Below, one piece after another: positions 53,033 to 62,597 of a DNA stretch of 64,000 nt. Below the pieces are notes generated by a model. That model did not search any database and was not told the origin of the DNA. It saw nothing but the letters and a program-made list of their open reading frames with translations. Source of the DNA: Deltaproteobacteria bacterium. GTDB lineage: Bacteria; Myxococcota_A; Polyangia; JAAYKL01. Where the stretch lies: positions 1 to 64,000 of the forward strand of contig JAFGXQ010000208.1 of the NCBI GenBank assembly GCA_016936575.1. Reading direction: 5' to 3'. Each line of letters starts with the position of its first letter. Position 1 is the stretch's first letter. A program made the position numbers and the translations under genes.

Positions 53033-54467
53033 CCCTTTTCGCGCGCCATTTTTCATTCTCATCACATTCCTGTTGGCCACCAGCGTATTCCGGCTCTACC
53101 TCGCAGATAAAATCGGTCTTTCCGCCGATGAAGCATATTATTATCAGTGGAGCCAACGGCTCGTTCTAGCGTATCCGGATCACCCTCCCATGGTTGCCTG
53201 GCTTATCCGCGCAGGCACAGAAATCGCGGGCGCCAATGCAACAGGCGTTCGTCTATTCTCGATTGTTTTCGGTGCGTTGGCCGGCATCGTGGTATACCGT
53301 ATCGCACGGGAACTCGACTTCACCAAAAAACAGGCGCTGCAATGTGCCCTCCTTGAAAACATTTTGCTGATGCCCGCAGTGGGGGCGCTGTTGATGACAC
53401 CAGATGTTCCGCTGGCCCTTGGATGGGTGTTATCCATATGGATACTGGTACGCCTTGTAAAATATGGGCGTATTCGTGAACTATACCTGCTGATTCTGCC
53501 CATCTGTTTCGCCTGCTATGCGAAACATTCCGGCATTCTATTGCTGCCGACAAGTCTGTACGTCATCGTCGCCACACCGAAGCTGCGCCCACTCCTTAAA
53601 ACAATTCACCCATGGGTATCATTCGGCATCTACTTGGGAGGAATGACTCCGTGGCTGGCTGCGGAATGGCATCAGCAATTCGCTTCCCTGCTTCATCAAA
53701 GTGCACACGCCGTCGGCACACTTCCGGGAAACCATGTCTCGATTGTGGATTTTCCGATTCGCTGGGCGGAGCTGCTTCTGGGGCAATTCGGTCTTCTGTC
53801 ACCGTTGGTGTTTATATGGAGCGTCGAATTTGCTCGGCATATTTTCAAGCATCCCCTCCCATACCTTCCGGTTTTTGCCGGAGTCATCATTCCCGTTCTG
53901 GCAACCGCCGCTGTCGCGCTATCGACACATCCTGAACAAAACTGGGCATCCATTGGGCACCCGCTGGCGTCAATCCTGGTCGTAGCGGCCCTCCGTGAAC
54001 GAGCCCGTTTCCAGCAACTGTTCACATGGACGTTTTCCACAGCGTTGCTGTTCACTTCTATCGTGCATCTGCATGCGGTGACTCCATTTCTGCCGCTATC
54101 CCCCGAACGGGACCCACTCACCCGGCTGGCGGGATGGGAACAGTTGGCATCTGTATCGCAAGAATTAGCGGATTTGGACTGCGTGATCTGCGACAACTAT
54201 GGACTGGCAGCTCAATTGAACTGGCAAATCAACCGTCCTCAACGTAGAATATCAATTATCGGAATAAATCGTCCCTATTCCAAACCCACCACCGGAAACT
54301 GGCTTATTCTCGATGAAAAAGATGATTTCGGAAACCATACCCTGCTTCCTGCTTGTCGCGCCATCGAGCCATTGGGACAAATCGTGATGATCCGCGGCAA
54401 CACAGTCCTGCGTGTTATCGACTTGTCCCGAGGCATTCATTGCGAAAGTGCAACAGTTTCCCATTAA
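53025..54467 (+). CDS. Membrane glycosyltransferase, GT39/GT83 (PMT/ArnT-like) family
   Basis: 480-residue polytopic enzyme with about 10-11 helices. The acidic first-loop motif SADEAYYYQWSQ, followed by YPDHPPMVAWLIRAGTEI, is the active-site region of lipid-phosphate-dependent glycosyltransferases such as ArnT and PMT. The donor is a polyprenyl-phosphate sugar; the acceptor could be lipid A, glycan or protein. A short ~110-residue C-terminal periplasmic domain follows. ATG 53025 lies inside the rlmB stop region; a GTG one codon earlier is possible. Confidence 0.82.
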   Translation: MPSPFRAPFFILITFLLATSVFRLYLADKIGLSADEAYYYQWSQRLVLAYPDHPPMVAWLIRAGTEIAGANATGVRLFSIVFGALAGIVVYRIARELDFTKKQALQCALLENILLMPAVGALLMTPDVPLALGWVLSIWILVRLVKYGRIRELYLLILPICFACYAKHSGILLLPTSLYVIVATPKLRPLLKTIHPWVSFGIYLGGMTPWLAAEWHQQFASLLHQSAHAVGTLPGNHVSIVDFPIRWAELLLGQFGLLSPLVFIWSVEFARHIFKHPLPYLPVFAGVIIPVLATAAVALSTHPEQNWASIGHPLASILVVAALRERARFQQLFTWTFSTALLFTSIVHLHAVTPFLPLSPERDPLTRLAGWEQLASVSQELADLDCVICDNYGLAAQLNWQINRPQRRISIIGINRPYSKPTTGNWLILDEKDDFGNHTLLPACRAIEPLGQIVMIRGNTVLRVIDLSRGIHCESATVSH

Positions 54468-54529
54468 ATTTGTTTCTACGGCAACTCATCAATATTTTTC
54501 ATATTTTCTCCTTTTCTACCGAATAGTTC

Positions 54530-54559
54530 TTGAGCAAATTTTGAAAAAATGGTTATGAT
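54530..54559 (+). promoter_or_regulatory. Candidate sigma-70 promoter for the TPR lipoprotein
   Basis: TTGAGC (54530-54535), 18-bp spacer, TATGAT (54554-54559), about 45 bp before the ATG at 54603, which has GGAAGGGA upstream. Four of six -35 bases and five of six -10 bases match consensus. Confidence 0.5.
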
Positions 54560-54602
54560 TTGTAAAAATTGTTTCAGTTTTTTTCAAGGAAGGGACGATG
54601 CC

Positions 54603-55178
54603 ATGAAAAGGTTTTCATTTTACTTCACAGCCATATCTATTTTTACTTCACTGATGCTCATGAGCTGTGGTGGTGCCCAAAGCGGCAGTACGAATTCCTC
54701 ATCCGATTCTTTCGGCGATGATAACAGCCCTCCTCCGGCGGCCATGGAAGAGTACAATTATTTCATGGAGCAAGCCGGACTCGCACTCGCTGAACAACGT
54801 CTGGAAGACGCGCTGGACTATTATCTCAGCGCTGCGGAAACACTTGAAGCCACAGGGAAACCATCCATCAAAGAGGCAGATGCGCACTACGAGGCAGCAC
54901 AGATTGCCTATCAGAAATACCAGAAAGAGCTGGCCGTCCAAGAGTATGAAAAGGCAGCTGCGATTTATCTGCGATTCTCGGGCAATGCTCAGAATAAAGC
55001 CGCTGTGGTTTATACAAACCTGGGTGTGGTCTGGAAAGAACTCCACGAGAAAAGCAAGGCACGCACCTGCTGGCAGCAGGCTCTCGAAATTTATACAAAT
55101 TTAGGCGCCAATGACCAAAACAAAGTGCACATCGAAAAGATTCAACAGAATATTCGCGACCTCGATGAAGGCTACTAG
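54603..55178 (+). CDS. TPR-repeat lipoprotein
   Basis: 191 residues. Signal peptide with lipobox ending at C22 (LMSC), a Gly/Ser/Asp linker, and about three to four tetratricopeptide helical pairs (LAEQRLEDALDYYLSAAETLEATG; DAHYEAAQIAYQKYQKELAVQEYEKAA; AAVVYTNLGVVWKELHEKSKARTCWQQALE). It likely serves as an envelope scaffold; partners are unknown. The frame opens at 54549, but ATG 54603 has the ribosome-binding site and gives the signal peptide. Confidence 0.8.
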   Translation: MKRFSFYFTAISIFTSLMLMSCGGAQSGSTNSSSDSFGDDNSPPPAAMEEYNYFMEQAGLALAEQRLEDALDYYLSAAETLEATGKPSIKEADAHYEAAQIAYQKYQKELAVQEYEKAAAIYLRFSGNAQNKAAVVYTNLGVVWKELHEKSKARTCWQQALEIYTNLGANDQNKVHIEKIQQNIRDLDEGY

Positions 55179-55290
55179 ACCACTGCCTCTCCAAAAATAG
55201 ATCCCCCAATTTCACATTGCAGCAAGCACTATAAAAAGTTGAGATCAATCTACCGCCTGTGGTGAGCGACAACTTCGGCGCGGGCGGGTT

Positions 55291-55315
55291 GACAGCGTAC
55301 GATCGAACCGCTGTC
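55291..55315. repeat. Dyad GACAGCG-N11-CGCTGTC upstream of gntP
   Basis: Perfect 7-bp arms at 55291-55297 and 55309-55315. Seven T residues begin 15 nt downstream (55331), so it may be a weak terminator for the lipoprotein transcript or an operator for gntP. It lies in the 293-bp gap that has no gene. Confidence 0.4.
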
Positions 55316-55386
55316 GATGCTGTGGTGATGTTTTTTTGATACTGCCGATGGAACAGCGTGGATGCAGCACCCGACGTCTGCTGTTC

Positions 55387-55414
55387 AATCGCGAATTCAC
55401 AATCGCGAATTCAC
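55387..55414. repeat. Perfect tandem duplication of a 14-bp unit upstream of gntP
   Basis: Two abutting identical copies of AATCGCGAATTCAC (55387-55400, 55401-55414), about 60 bp before the gntP start. Spacing of 14 bp and a palindromic GAATTC core suggest either a duplicated protein-binding site or a chance slippage event. Confidence 0.6.
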
Positions 55415-55471
55415 CGCGACGATTCTGCTGTTTTCAGATAATATACACAAATAATTGAAAGGAGGCTTCCC

Positions 55472-56821
55472 ATCGACCCCACTCGTTTAACGTTCGCCGC
55501 CGCATTTGGCATTGCTGCGTTGTTGTTCCTGATCATTCGCACCAAACTCCACGCATTCGTGGCACTACTGCTGGTCAGTGTACTTGTGGGACTGGGGGCG
55601 GGAATGCCTCTCGAAAAAATTATTGATTCCATTTCATCGGGTATGGGCGGCACCCTGGGAACCATTGCCGTTATTGTGGGACTGGGGGCGATGTTCGGCA
55701 AGATGCTCGAAGTCTCCGGAGGAGCAGAGGTGCTGGCGCACGCGTTTCTCAACCGCTTCGGTGCAGATAACAGCCGGTGGACGCTGGGATTGGTAGGGTT
55801 TCTCGTGGCCATACCGGTGTTTTTCGATGTGGGCCTGGTCATCCTCGCCCCTGTAGTGTATGGGCTAACGGCCAAATCAAAGAAACCGATGATTTTTTTC
55901 GCACTGCCGCTGCTTGCCGGACTGGCAGCAACCCACGCGTTTATTCCGCCCACCCCCGGCCCCATCGCAGTCGCTGGAATTCTCAACGCGCCGCTCAGCT
56001 GGGTTATCCTGTACGGCAGTATTGCCGCTATCTGCGCCACTGCAGTGGCCGGACCGATCTATGGCAGGCTGATTGCAAAAAAAGTCAGCGGCCAATACGA
56101 AAAAGAGGTGTTACCTGATGCCTCATCGAACCCGGTACTCCCCAAGGCGCAACCGCCATCCATCGGTATCATTTTACTCCTTATCGGACTGCCCCTCGGA
56201 TTCATCCTTTGTGGAAGTGCGGCCGCTGCATGGTTGCCGAACGGTGCAATACAACATGCTATCGTATTTACAGGGCACCCATTCATCGCCCTTCTCCTCA
56301 GCACGATGCTTTCCTTTCAACTTCTGGGAAGGTCACGCGGGCTCTCGAAAGATACCATTCAACAGCTGAGCACAGCGGCTCTGGAACCCGCAGGAATCAT
56401 CATTCTGGTAACCGGTGCGGGTGGCGTTTTCAAGCAGGTACTAATTGATTCAAAAGTAGGTGACATATTGACACAAGCCATGCACGCCGCATCGTTTACC
56501 CCAATCGTTGCAGGGTTTATCGCAGCTGCGGTAATGCGTCTTCTGCAGGGTTCCGCAACGGTTGCCATGCTCAGCGCAGCGGGTCTGATGGCAGCGGTAG
56601 TCGAGCAAAGCCATTTGTCGCCGCAGCATAACGCACTGCTGGTTATTTCAATTGCGTCAGGCGCAACCACCACATCTCATGTCAACGACTCGGGGTTCTG
56701 GCTGGTCAGTCGATACTTCGGACTATCGGTGCCGGATACGCTCAAAACATGGACTGTATCCACCACATTGATTGCGCTGGTGGGACTTATAACAGCTGTT
56801 CTACTGAGCCTGCAGGTATAA
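55472..56821 (+). CDS. gntP: Gluconate:H+ symporter (GntP family), probable AUC start
   Basis: Inner-membrane gluconate permease with about 12-14 helices; IIRTKLHAFVALLLVSVLVGLGAGMPL, GLGAMFGKMLEVSGGAE, THAFIPPTPGPIAV and GSATVAMLSAAG are strongly family-like. Only TTG codons at 55520/55523 are conventional starts, and they would cut into the first helix. Upstream, AAAGGAGG (55458-55465) is followed after 6 nt by ATC at 55472 in the same frame. Starting there gives 449 residues, near the ~440-450 of E. coli GntP/GntT. So the start is either a rare AUC codon or a base error in an ATG. gntK follows 31 bp on. Confidence 0.85.
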   Translation: MDPTRLTFAAAFGIAALLFLIIRTKLHAFVALLLVSVLVGLGAGMPLEKIIDSISSGMGGTLGTIAVIVGLGAMFGKMLEVSGGAEVLAHAFLNRFGADNSRWTLGLVGFLVAIPVFFDVGLVILAPVVYGLTAKSKKPMIFFALPLLAGLAATHAFIPPTPGPIAVAGILNAPLSWVILYGSIAAICATAVAGPIYGRLIAKKVSGQYEKEVLPDASSNPVLPKAQPPSIGIILLLIGLPLGFILCGSAAAAWLPNGAIQHAIVFTGHPFIALLLSTMLSFQLLGRSRGLSKDTIQQLSTAALEPAGIIILVTGAGGVFKQVLIDSKVGDILTQAMHAASFTPIVAGFIAAAVMRLLQGSATVAMLSAAGLMAAVVEQSHLSPQHNALLVISIASGATTTSHVNDSGFWLVSRYFGLSVPDTLKTWTVSTTLIALVGLITAVLLSLQV

Positions 56822-56852
56822 TTTTCATGGTTCATTTTAAAAGGTATACGCG

Positions 56853-57353
56853 ATGATTTACATCATTATGGGCGTAAGCGGCTGCGGAAAAACAACGGTC
56901 GGCACACTGTTGGCTGAGCGGCTTGCGGTTCCGTTCCTTGATGCCGATGATTTTCACAGCCGCTCAAATATTCAGAAAATGTCTGAAGGCATTCCGTTGA
57001 CCAATGCCGATCGCCTTCCCTGGTTCCACCGATTGGCATTGGTGCTTCAAACCGAAGCTGCGCAACGCGGTGCCGTCCTCGCCTGTTCGGCGTTGACTCG
57101 ACAAGGACGAACTATTCTACAGGAGGCACAAACCGCGCATGCCCTTCGCTGGGTTCATCTGGTGGGAGATTTCCAGACCATTCAAAACCGACTACGTAGA
57201 CGAGACAATCACTACATGTCATCAGAACTGCTTCAATCCCAATTCGACACACTGGAGCAGCCGTCAAACACGACTGAAATCTCAATTCTCGCAACTCCAT
57301 CTGAAATTGTAGACCGCATTCTGTGCCGGCGGGAAATAACTAGAAAGGCTTAA
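56853..57353 (+). CDS. gntK: Gluconokinase
   Basis: Phosphorylates gluconate to 6-phosphogluconate for the pentose phosphate or Entner-Doudoroff pathway. 166 residues, the size of thermoresistant GntK. P-loop GVSGCGKTT is at residues 7-15; LDADDFHS, NADRLPWFHRL and CSALTR..R are family blocks. Directly after gntP, so uptake and phosphorylation are co-expressed. Its last 14 bases overlap the convergent methyltransferase gene. Confidence 0.95.
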   Translation: MIYIIMGVSGCGKTTVGTLLAERLAVPFLDADDFHSRSNIQKMSEGIPLTNADRLPWFHRLALVLQTEAAQRGAVLACSALTRQGRTILQEAQTAHALRWVHLVGDFQTIQNRLRRRDNHYMSSELLQSQFDTLEQPSNTTEISILATPSEIVDRILCRREITRKA

Positions 57354-58086
57354 AAGAACTGACGAATAGGCACTTGACCGCTGCGGGAAGCCGCGTTTCA
57401 ATGCGATGCAGCGTTTGTGCCATTCGTTCGCTAATGTGGGCCACCCAGGGTGACAGCAAAAACAGACAACGGGTTTCGACATGCTCAAATCCGTTTACGC
57501 GGCACAGTTCCGCCAGTTTTTTTGGGGTATACCGAATTACGTGCTGATCATCCTCAAGCGTGGGAGCCACCTTCAACATGTCGATGCCTTTTTCAATCAG
57601 CGGCCACAAACTACCTCCCGCATAATTGGGTGTCGAAATCACCAGCCGACCATCCGGGCGAATCAGTTCCCTGAACGATTTAAGCAGTTGCTCTCCCTGA
57701 TGTAAATGGACGTGTTCAATCACTTCCAAAAGAGATATCCGATCAAACGACGCAGTGGCAAAATGAAGCTTATCGAGACTGTCATTGATAAACGTGATTT
57801 GGGGCGACGCGAATGTCTGTCGGGCGAACTCGACGGCTGCGGTGTTGGCGTCAATACCGGTAATGGTCGCTCCCTGCTGAGCCATCATATCGCTGAACAC
57901 TCCTGACCCGCAACCCACATCGAGAACCTCCGCCCCGGGGTATAATTCCATCAGTTCAAGCGATGCGTCATATCGCTGGCGATGCCAGAATTTCTGTGAA
58001 GCGTAACCGTGATGCAGTGCGTGATATTGGTAGTTTCCGTCGATGGCCGTAAGATCAGCGCACTTGTCAACCGGCAAGGCAGCCAT
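57340..58086 (-). CDS. Class I SAM-dependent methyltransferase (UbiG-like)
   Basis: 248 residues. SAM-binding motif I LDVGCGSGVFSDMMA, acidic motif II in GIDANTAAVEFA, SLDKLHF and the post-motif LLEVIEHVHLHQGEQLLKSFRELIRPDGRLVIST are intact. The order and length resemble UbiG O-methyltransferase, and NYAGGSLWPLIEKG supports this, but no quinone genes are nearby, so the substrate is uncertain. ATG 58086 follows AAAGG; the frame opens with TTG at 58116. It overlaps gntK tail to tail. Confidence 0.75.
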   Translation of the reverse strand: MAALPVDKCADLTAIDGNYQYHALHHGYASQKFWHRQRYDASLELMELYPGAEVLDVGCGSGVFSDMMAQQGATITGIDANTAAVEFARQTFASPQITFINDSLDKLHFATASFDRISLLEVIEHVHLHQGEQLLKSFRELIRPDGRLVISTPNYAGGSLWPLIEKGIDMLKVAPTLEDDQHVIRYTPKKLAELCRVNGFEHVETRCLFLLSPWVAHISERMAQTLHRIETRLPAAVKCLFVSSFKPF

Positions 58087-58230
58087 GCATGCGCCTTTAT
58101 TTGTATCGGTAGTCAATTATTCCACATCCGTTCGTTTGCGGTTGTTCAAATCGGTAGCTACCCTACCCCTTTTTGAACACTTGTGCATCCCAAAATTCAG
58201 AGAAAATATCTGAAGAATATATATCTGATG

Positions 58231-58839
58231 CTATTGGTAGTCTGAAAAGTACGACAGCGTTGCCGCCACGTCACGGACCTTGTCCAGATTGGCCAGTAGT
58301 TGAGTTCGGGCGTTCCATGTGCCGTCGAGGAACTGCCCTCTGGCGCCGACCGGAAGCGAGAGCGCCAACACGGTGCCATCCAGATTCACCGTCGTTTCCG
58401 CCACGTCGAGAATCATCTCTCGTCGGGGATTCGCCTCAATCCATCCCAGAATCTGTTCCACTATCTCGTGAGATCCAGTGAAACAGGGAATCCCAAGCGA
58501 TACACAATTCCCAAAGAAGATCTCCGAGTAACTTTCGGCGATGATGGCCAATATCCCCCACCGGTTCAATGACTGGGGCGCATGCTCCCGCGAAGAACCG
58601 CAACCGAAATTGGAATTTGACACCAACACCGCTGCCCCGGCGTATTTCTCGTTGCGAAACGGGTGTACGCTCCCTTTGGCATTCAGTGCCGCGATGTCAT
58701 CTTCGAACGCATGCGCCCCCAATCCGTCAAACGTGACGCTTTTTAAAAATCGCGCAGGAATAATGCGATCTGTATCAATATCATTGCCACGAACCGGCAC
58801 ACCGGTTCCGGACACCCGTTGAATCACTACCGTTTTCAT
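58231..58839 (-). CDS. leuD: 3-Isopropylmalate dehydratase small subunit
   Basis: Small subunit of the aconitase-type isomerase that converts 2- to 3-isopropylmalate. 202 residues. [31 protein letters not shown] and the [10 protein letters not shown] region are diagnostic. The ATG overlaps the leuC stop by 4 nt. With leuA at 44713 this accounts for two of the leucine steps; leuB is not in the window. Confidence 0.96.
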   Translation of the reverse strand: MKTVVIQRVSGTGVPVRGNDIDTDRIIPARFLKSVTFDGLGAHAFEDDIAALNAKGSVHPFRNEKYAGAAVLVSNSNFGCGSSREHAPQSLNRWGILAIIAESYSEIFFGNCVSLGIPCFTGSHEIVEQILGWIEANPRREMILDVAETTVNLDGTVLALSLPVGARGQFLDGTWNARTQLLANLDKVRDVAATLSYFSDYQ

Positions 58840-60245
58840 TTGATCACCTCCCGAACATCAGAGACTTTACCCGTTAGCGCAGCCGCTGCAACCATCGCGG
58901 GGCTCATCAACAGAGTTCGTCCCGCAGGGCTTCCCTGGCGCCCTTTGAAATTACGATTCGATGTGCTGGCGCAAATTTCACGTCCTTTCAATTTGTCGGG
59001 ATTCATGGCCAGGCACATGGAGCACCCCGCTTCGCGCCATTCAAAACCAGCTTCGACAAAAATTTTATCAATGCCGCGAGCCTCAAGCGCGTTCTTCACT
59101 TTCATTGAGCCGGGCACCGCCAACGCGCGAATTCCATCCGCCACTTTTTTTCCTTTAATAATTTCCGCTGCAATTTCAAAATCCGACACCCGTCCGTTGG
59201 TGCAGCTGCCGATAAAACATACATTTACCGGCACACCGGCAATCTGCTGCCCCGGTTGAAAGTCCATATACTCATAGGCTTCTGTCACCACCTGTTGTTC
59301 GCTGCCTGAAAACTGCGCCGGAGAGGGCAACGTATCGCCCACACCGACACTTTGCGCGGGGGTGATGCCCCAGGTAACAAACGGTTCTATTTCTTCGCCC
59401 GGAATCTCCACCACATCATCGTACTCCGCGTCAGCGTCTGAAGCGATCGAACGCCAATCGGCAATCGCACGCTCCCAGGCGTCTCCTTTCGGCGCATACG
59501 CGAGGTCTTTTAAAAAGGCAAACGTGGTTTCGTCCGGGTTCACATACCCACAGCGAGCCCCCCCTTCAATCGACATATTGCACACGGTCATGCGTTCTTC
59601 CATCGACATCCCCTCAATCACCTCACCGGCAAATTCATATGCATACCCGACGCCGCCGTTCACCCCTAATTTGTGAATATACGCCAACGCCACATCCTTG
59701 GCATACACGCCCGGTTTCAGCTGTCCGGTAAATCGAATCTGTCGAACTTTCAGTCGCGACATAGCCAACGTTTGGGTAGAAAGCACATCCGCTACCTGAG
59801 AAGTCCCGATTCCGAACGCCAACGCGCCGAATGCACCATGTGTTGATGTATGAGAATCGCCGCAGGCAATGGTCATTCCCGGTTGGGTGATTCCCTGCTC
59901 CGGACCGACCACATGAACCACCCCCTGTTCGCCTTTTTCAGGTGAAAAAAACCGAATACCGTAGTCGCTGGTGTTCTTTTCAATATGAACCAGCATCTCT
60001 TCAGCCATTGTGTCGGCAAGTGGCCGAACTCGCTCATTTTTCGTGGTGGGGATGATATGATCCACCGTGGCGAATGTCCGATTCGGAAACGGCACCCCCA
60101 GTTGCGCTTCTCGAATCATCGCAAACGCCTGAGGAGAGGTGACTTCGTGCACCATGTGCAACCCAATTAACAACTGATACTGACCGCTGGGCAACTGCTC
60201 CACCGCATGGCGATCAAACACTTTTGCATACAAATTCTTTCCCAT
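58836..60245 (-). CDS. leuC: 3-Isopropylmalate dehydratase large subunit
   Basis: Large [4Fe-4S] subunit, 469 residues. It starts with the usual [34 protein letters not shown], and has [36 protein letters not shown] and [11 protein letters not shown], which carry the cluster cysteines, and [13 protein letters not shown] 60245 has AGGA 9 nt upstream; the frame opens at 60308. Forms an operon with leuD. Confidence 0.96.
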   Translation of the reverse strand: MGKNLYAKVFDRHAVEQLPSGQYQLLIGLHMVHEVTSPQAFAMIREAQLGVPFPNRTFATVDHIIPTTKNERVRPLADTMAEEMLVHIEKNTSDYGIRFFSPEKGEQGVVHVVGPEQGITQPGMTIACGDSHTSTHGAFGALAFGIGTSQVADVLSTQTLAMSRLKVRQIRFTGQLKPGVYAKDVALAYIHKLGVNGGVGYAYEFAGEVIEGMSMEERMTVCNMSIEGGARCGYVNPDETTFAFLKDLAYAPKGDAWERAIADWRSIASDADAEYDDVVEIPGEEIEPFVTWGITPAQSVGVGDTLPSPAQFSGSEQQVVTEAYEYMDFQPGQQIAGVPVNVCFIGSCTNGRVSDFEIAAEIIKGKKVADGIRALAVPGSMKVKNALEARGIDKIFVEAGFEWREAGCSMCLAMNPDKLKGREICASTSNRNFKGRQGSPAGRTLLMSPAMVAAAALTGKVSDVREVIK

Positions 60246-60452
60246 GCATTTTTCCTGTCGTCTTGGTTGTAATGCCTCAATTTCATTACTTTCGCTGGAA
60301 TTAAACACATGACTTGCGATGTGTCAAACCAATGGATCAAGGCAAATCGGCATCTCTTTGTTATCAGCACAGAAAAAAGTTCGACACCGTATCGCCGCGA
60401 AACGGCTCCCTTCAAACGAACGACCACTGTTTCAACAGAAGGAGCAATAGTA

Positions 60453-60854
60453 ATGGGTTTTTTATATGTGGTGCTCGGTATTGTCGGCGGATTCTTTGCC
60501 CTGATGATCGGCATGCGATTGTTAATCCAACTTAAGTCCGCCAAAATGAAGGGGAAAACTGCACCCTCACTTGCGGGAAAACCGGGAAAATGGATACAGA
60601 AAGGAAAAAACGCGCTGTTCTATTTTTACAGCCCTTCCTGTGGTGCCTGCGCAGCAATGACACCGGTAGTGAAGAATCTGGCGAAATCCAACGACGGCGT
60701 ATTCCCGATAGATATCTCCCGAGATATGGATACTGCTCGCAAGTTCAACGTAATGGCAACTCCGACGCTGGTTGTCGTGAAAAACAAAATCGTAGAAGAC
60801 ATTACAATCGGTCCTCAACCACCTGCAACTATTGAAGGAATGCTCGCATCCTGA
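60453..60854 (+). CDS. Membrane-anchored thioredoxin-fold protein
   Basis: 133 residues with an N-terminal transmembrane helix (about 2-22) and a thioredoxin domain. The active site CGAC is at residues 63-66 (PSCGAC), and the cis-Pro loop reads ATPTLVVV. Topology from the positively charged residues after the helix (KSAKMKGK) suggests the domain may face the cytoplasm, which would make it a reductant rather than a periplasmic oxidase, but this is uncertain. AAGGAG precedes ATG 60453; an upstream frame to 60309 overlaps the divergent leuC leader and is unlikely. Confidence 0.82.
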   Translation: MGFLYVVLGIVGGFFALMIGMRLLIQLKSAKMKGKTAPSLAGKPGKWIQKGKNALFYFYSPSCGACAAMTPVVKNLAKSNDGVFPIDISRDMDTARKFNVMATPTLVVVKNKIVEDITIGPQPPATIEGMLAS

Positions 60855-60907
60855 CGAACCTTACGCTATTGAGTCCTCTGACAACCCCAAACCGGTCTCT
60901 TTTTGCC

Positions 60908-60934
60908 TAAACTTTGCCGGCTCTCTGTCGATTT
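60908..60934 (+). promoter_or_regulatory. Weak sigma-28 (FliA) like promoter
   Basis: TAAACTTT, 11-bp spacer, GTCGATTT resembles TAAAGTTT-N11-GCCGATAA with four mismatches, 41 bp before the GGDEF gene. It is offered only as a candidate because flagellar-regulon control of c-di-GMP genes is common. Confidence 0.25.
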
Positions 60935-60974
60935 CTATTTCAAGCACACGCGGTTTCGTCTTTGAAAGGGCCAC

Positions 60975-62576
60975 ATGGAAAGTTTTCCCAAGCATATTTC
61001 GCTGCCCCCGCGAATTGAACGAAAAGCCAAAATCTCTGGTGCGCTCAATGCGGTATTCCTCGTACTTTTCCTGGCCATCGTAGAGACACTCATTTATTTC
61101 ATTCTTGATGCCCGTATCCACGACGAGATGGATGACTCAAAAAACGCGGATATGGCTCACATGGTAACCCGCCTCGAAGATCTGTTGTCTCAGCAGCAAA
61201 ACGAATTCCTGTTTCTGGCAAATTCTGAATTGACCCGAAATTGCCTGATAAACGCGTCAGACTCCGCATGTGCAGACATCGCGTCGCTCATGAAAACGAT
61301 GATGAAGGTCAATGCGACTATCGATCATCTGCGAATTATCGACCATCAAGGACAAGAAATCGTCCGCGTCAATCGCGACAAGCATATGCTGCCGATACTG
61401 GTGCCCGGTTCAAAATTGCAGAACAAATCACAAAAATCGTACTTCAAGGAATCCATGAAAACAACCGGGGCGACATATTACATTTCTCGTCTGGACCTGA
61501 ACATGGAGAACGGAAAAATAGAAACGCCTCGCAAGCCCGTGCTTCGTTTCGGAAAAGCGGTTCTCTCTGCGAAAGGTCATCCGCTGGGCGTGACGGTAAT
61601 CAATTTTCGAACCAAACCGCTGCTTTCACGGCTGAACAGCGCTGTGTCGAGTCCGAATGACGACTGGTATCTGCTGAATACCCAAGGGTATTATCTTCGC
61701 GGAAAATCCAGCAACAAGGAATTCACATTCATGTTTCCGAAATCTCCACAAATAGGCTTTTTCTCTGACTACCCAAATGCATGGAGCCATTTCAAAACTC
61801 ACGGACACCAACCGTATCTGAGCGCCGAAGGTAAATTCTATTTCAGCCCCATTAAGCTCAGTTATTCTACAACCGCACAAGCGGCTTCCGGACACTGGAT
61901 TCTGGTGATGCATGTTCCCCCTGAAGCACTGGCTGAGCTGAATACCCTGCTTCGGATGGGATTATCTATCGGCGCACTGCTACTCAGCCCGATTCTGGCA
62001 ACACTGGGATGGCGAAACGGCCGGTTTCAAATCAAGCAAAAATGGTATCTGCACGAACTCGCTCAAAATGCCATCACCGACAATCTTACCGGACTGCTGA
62101 ATCATCGCGGTGTAATGGAAAAACTCACCCCTGCGGTAGCGGTCGGAAACCGTCGAGAAAGTCCGTTGGTACTCGTATTCATTGATGTGAATGACCTGAA
62201 ATTTCTAAATGATCAGATGGGGCATCTGATGGGCGACAAACTTATCAAGGGCGCGGCGAACGCACTGCTCGATACTGTGCGGCACAGTGATATTGTGGGG
62301 CGGCTGGGCGGAGATGAATTTGTGGTTGGTCTGATTGATTGTGATATCCCCCACGTGGTCAGAGTCATGCAACGAGTGGAAGCCACACTGGCGCAGCTGG
62401 GACATGAAACATGTGGAAAAGCCTGGACCCTAAGCTGGGGGTGCACCGAGCGTCTGCCCAACGACACTGCGGAGCAGATGATCTCCAGAGCCGACAAACA
62501 AATGTACGCGCATAAAACCGAACACAAGACCGGCCGACACAGCATTCCCGCTGTACGGGAATTACGCCCCAATTGA
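60975..62576 (+). CDS. Membrane sensor diguanylate cyclase (GGDEF)
   Basis: 533 residues. First helix ~20-45, a large periplasmic sensor (~50-330) with Cache-like order (helix rich in QQQNEFLFLA, then DHLRIIDHQGQEIVRVNRD, and a late YFSPIKLSYS strand), second helix ~335-355, then GGDEF domain. GGDEF itself is at 445-449, with RHSD five residues before as an intact I-site. So it should make c-di-GMP with product inhibition in response to an external small molecule. AAAGGG lies 4 nt before the ATG, rather close. This is the second cyclase in the window; no EAL or HD-GYP gene is seen. Confidence 0.9.
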   Translation: MESFPKHISLPPRIERKAKISGALNAVFLVLFLAIVETLIYFILDARIHDEMDDSKNADMAHMVTRLEDLLSQQQNEFLFLANSELTRNCLINASDSACADIASLMKTMMKVNATIDHLRIIDHQGQEIVRVNRDKHMLPILVPGSKLQNKSQKSYFKESMKTTGATYYISRLDLNMENGKIETPRKPVLRFGKAVLSAKGHPLGVTVINFRTKPLLSRLNSAVSSPNDDWYLLNTQGYYLRGKSSNKEFTFMFPKSPQIGFFSDYPNAWSHFKTHGHQPYLSAEGKFYFSPIKLSYSTTAQAASGHWILVMHVPPEALAELNTLLRMGLSIGALLLSPILATLGWRNGRFQIKQKWYLHELAQNAITDNLTGLLNHRGVMEKLTPAVAVGNRRESPLVLVFIDVNDLKFLNDQMGHLMGDKLIKGAANALLDTVRHSDIVGRLGGDEFVVGLIDCDIPHVVRVMQRVEATLAQLGHETCGKAWTLSWGCTERLPNDTAEQMISRADKQMYAHKTEHKTGRHSIPAVRELRPN

Positions 62577-62597
62577 TTGGCCCAACCGGCCTACCCG

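Noticed and set aside
55411-56040. 209-codon minus-strand open frame opposite gntP
   Set aside because: Composition is that of an antisense shadow (Pro/Ser/Ala/Met rich) of a strongly conserved permease gene; no start signal.
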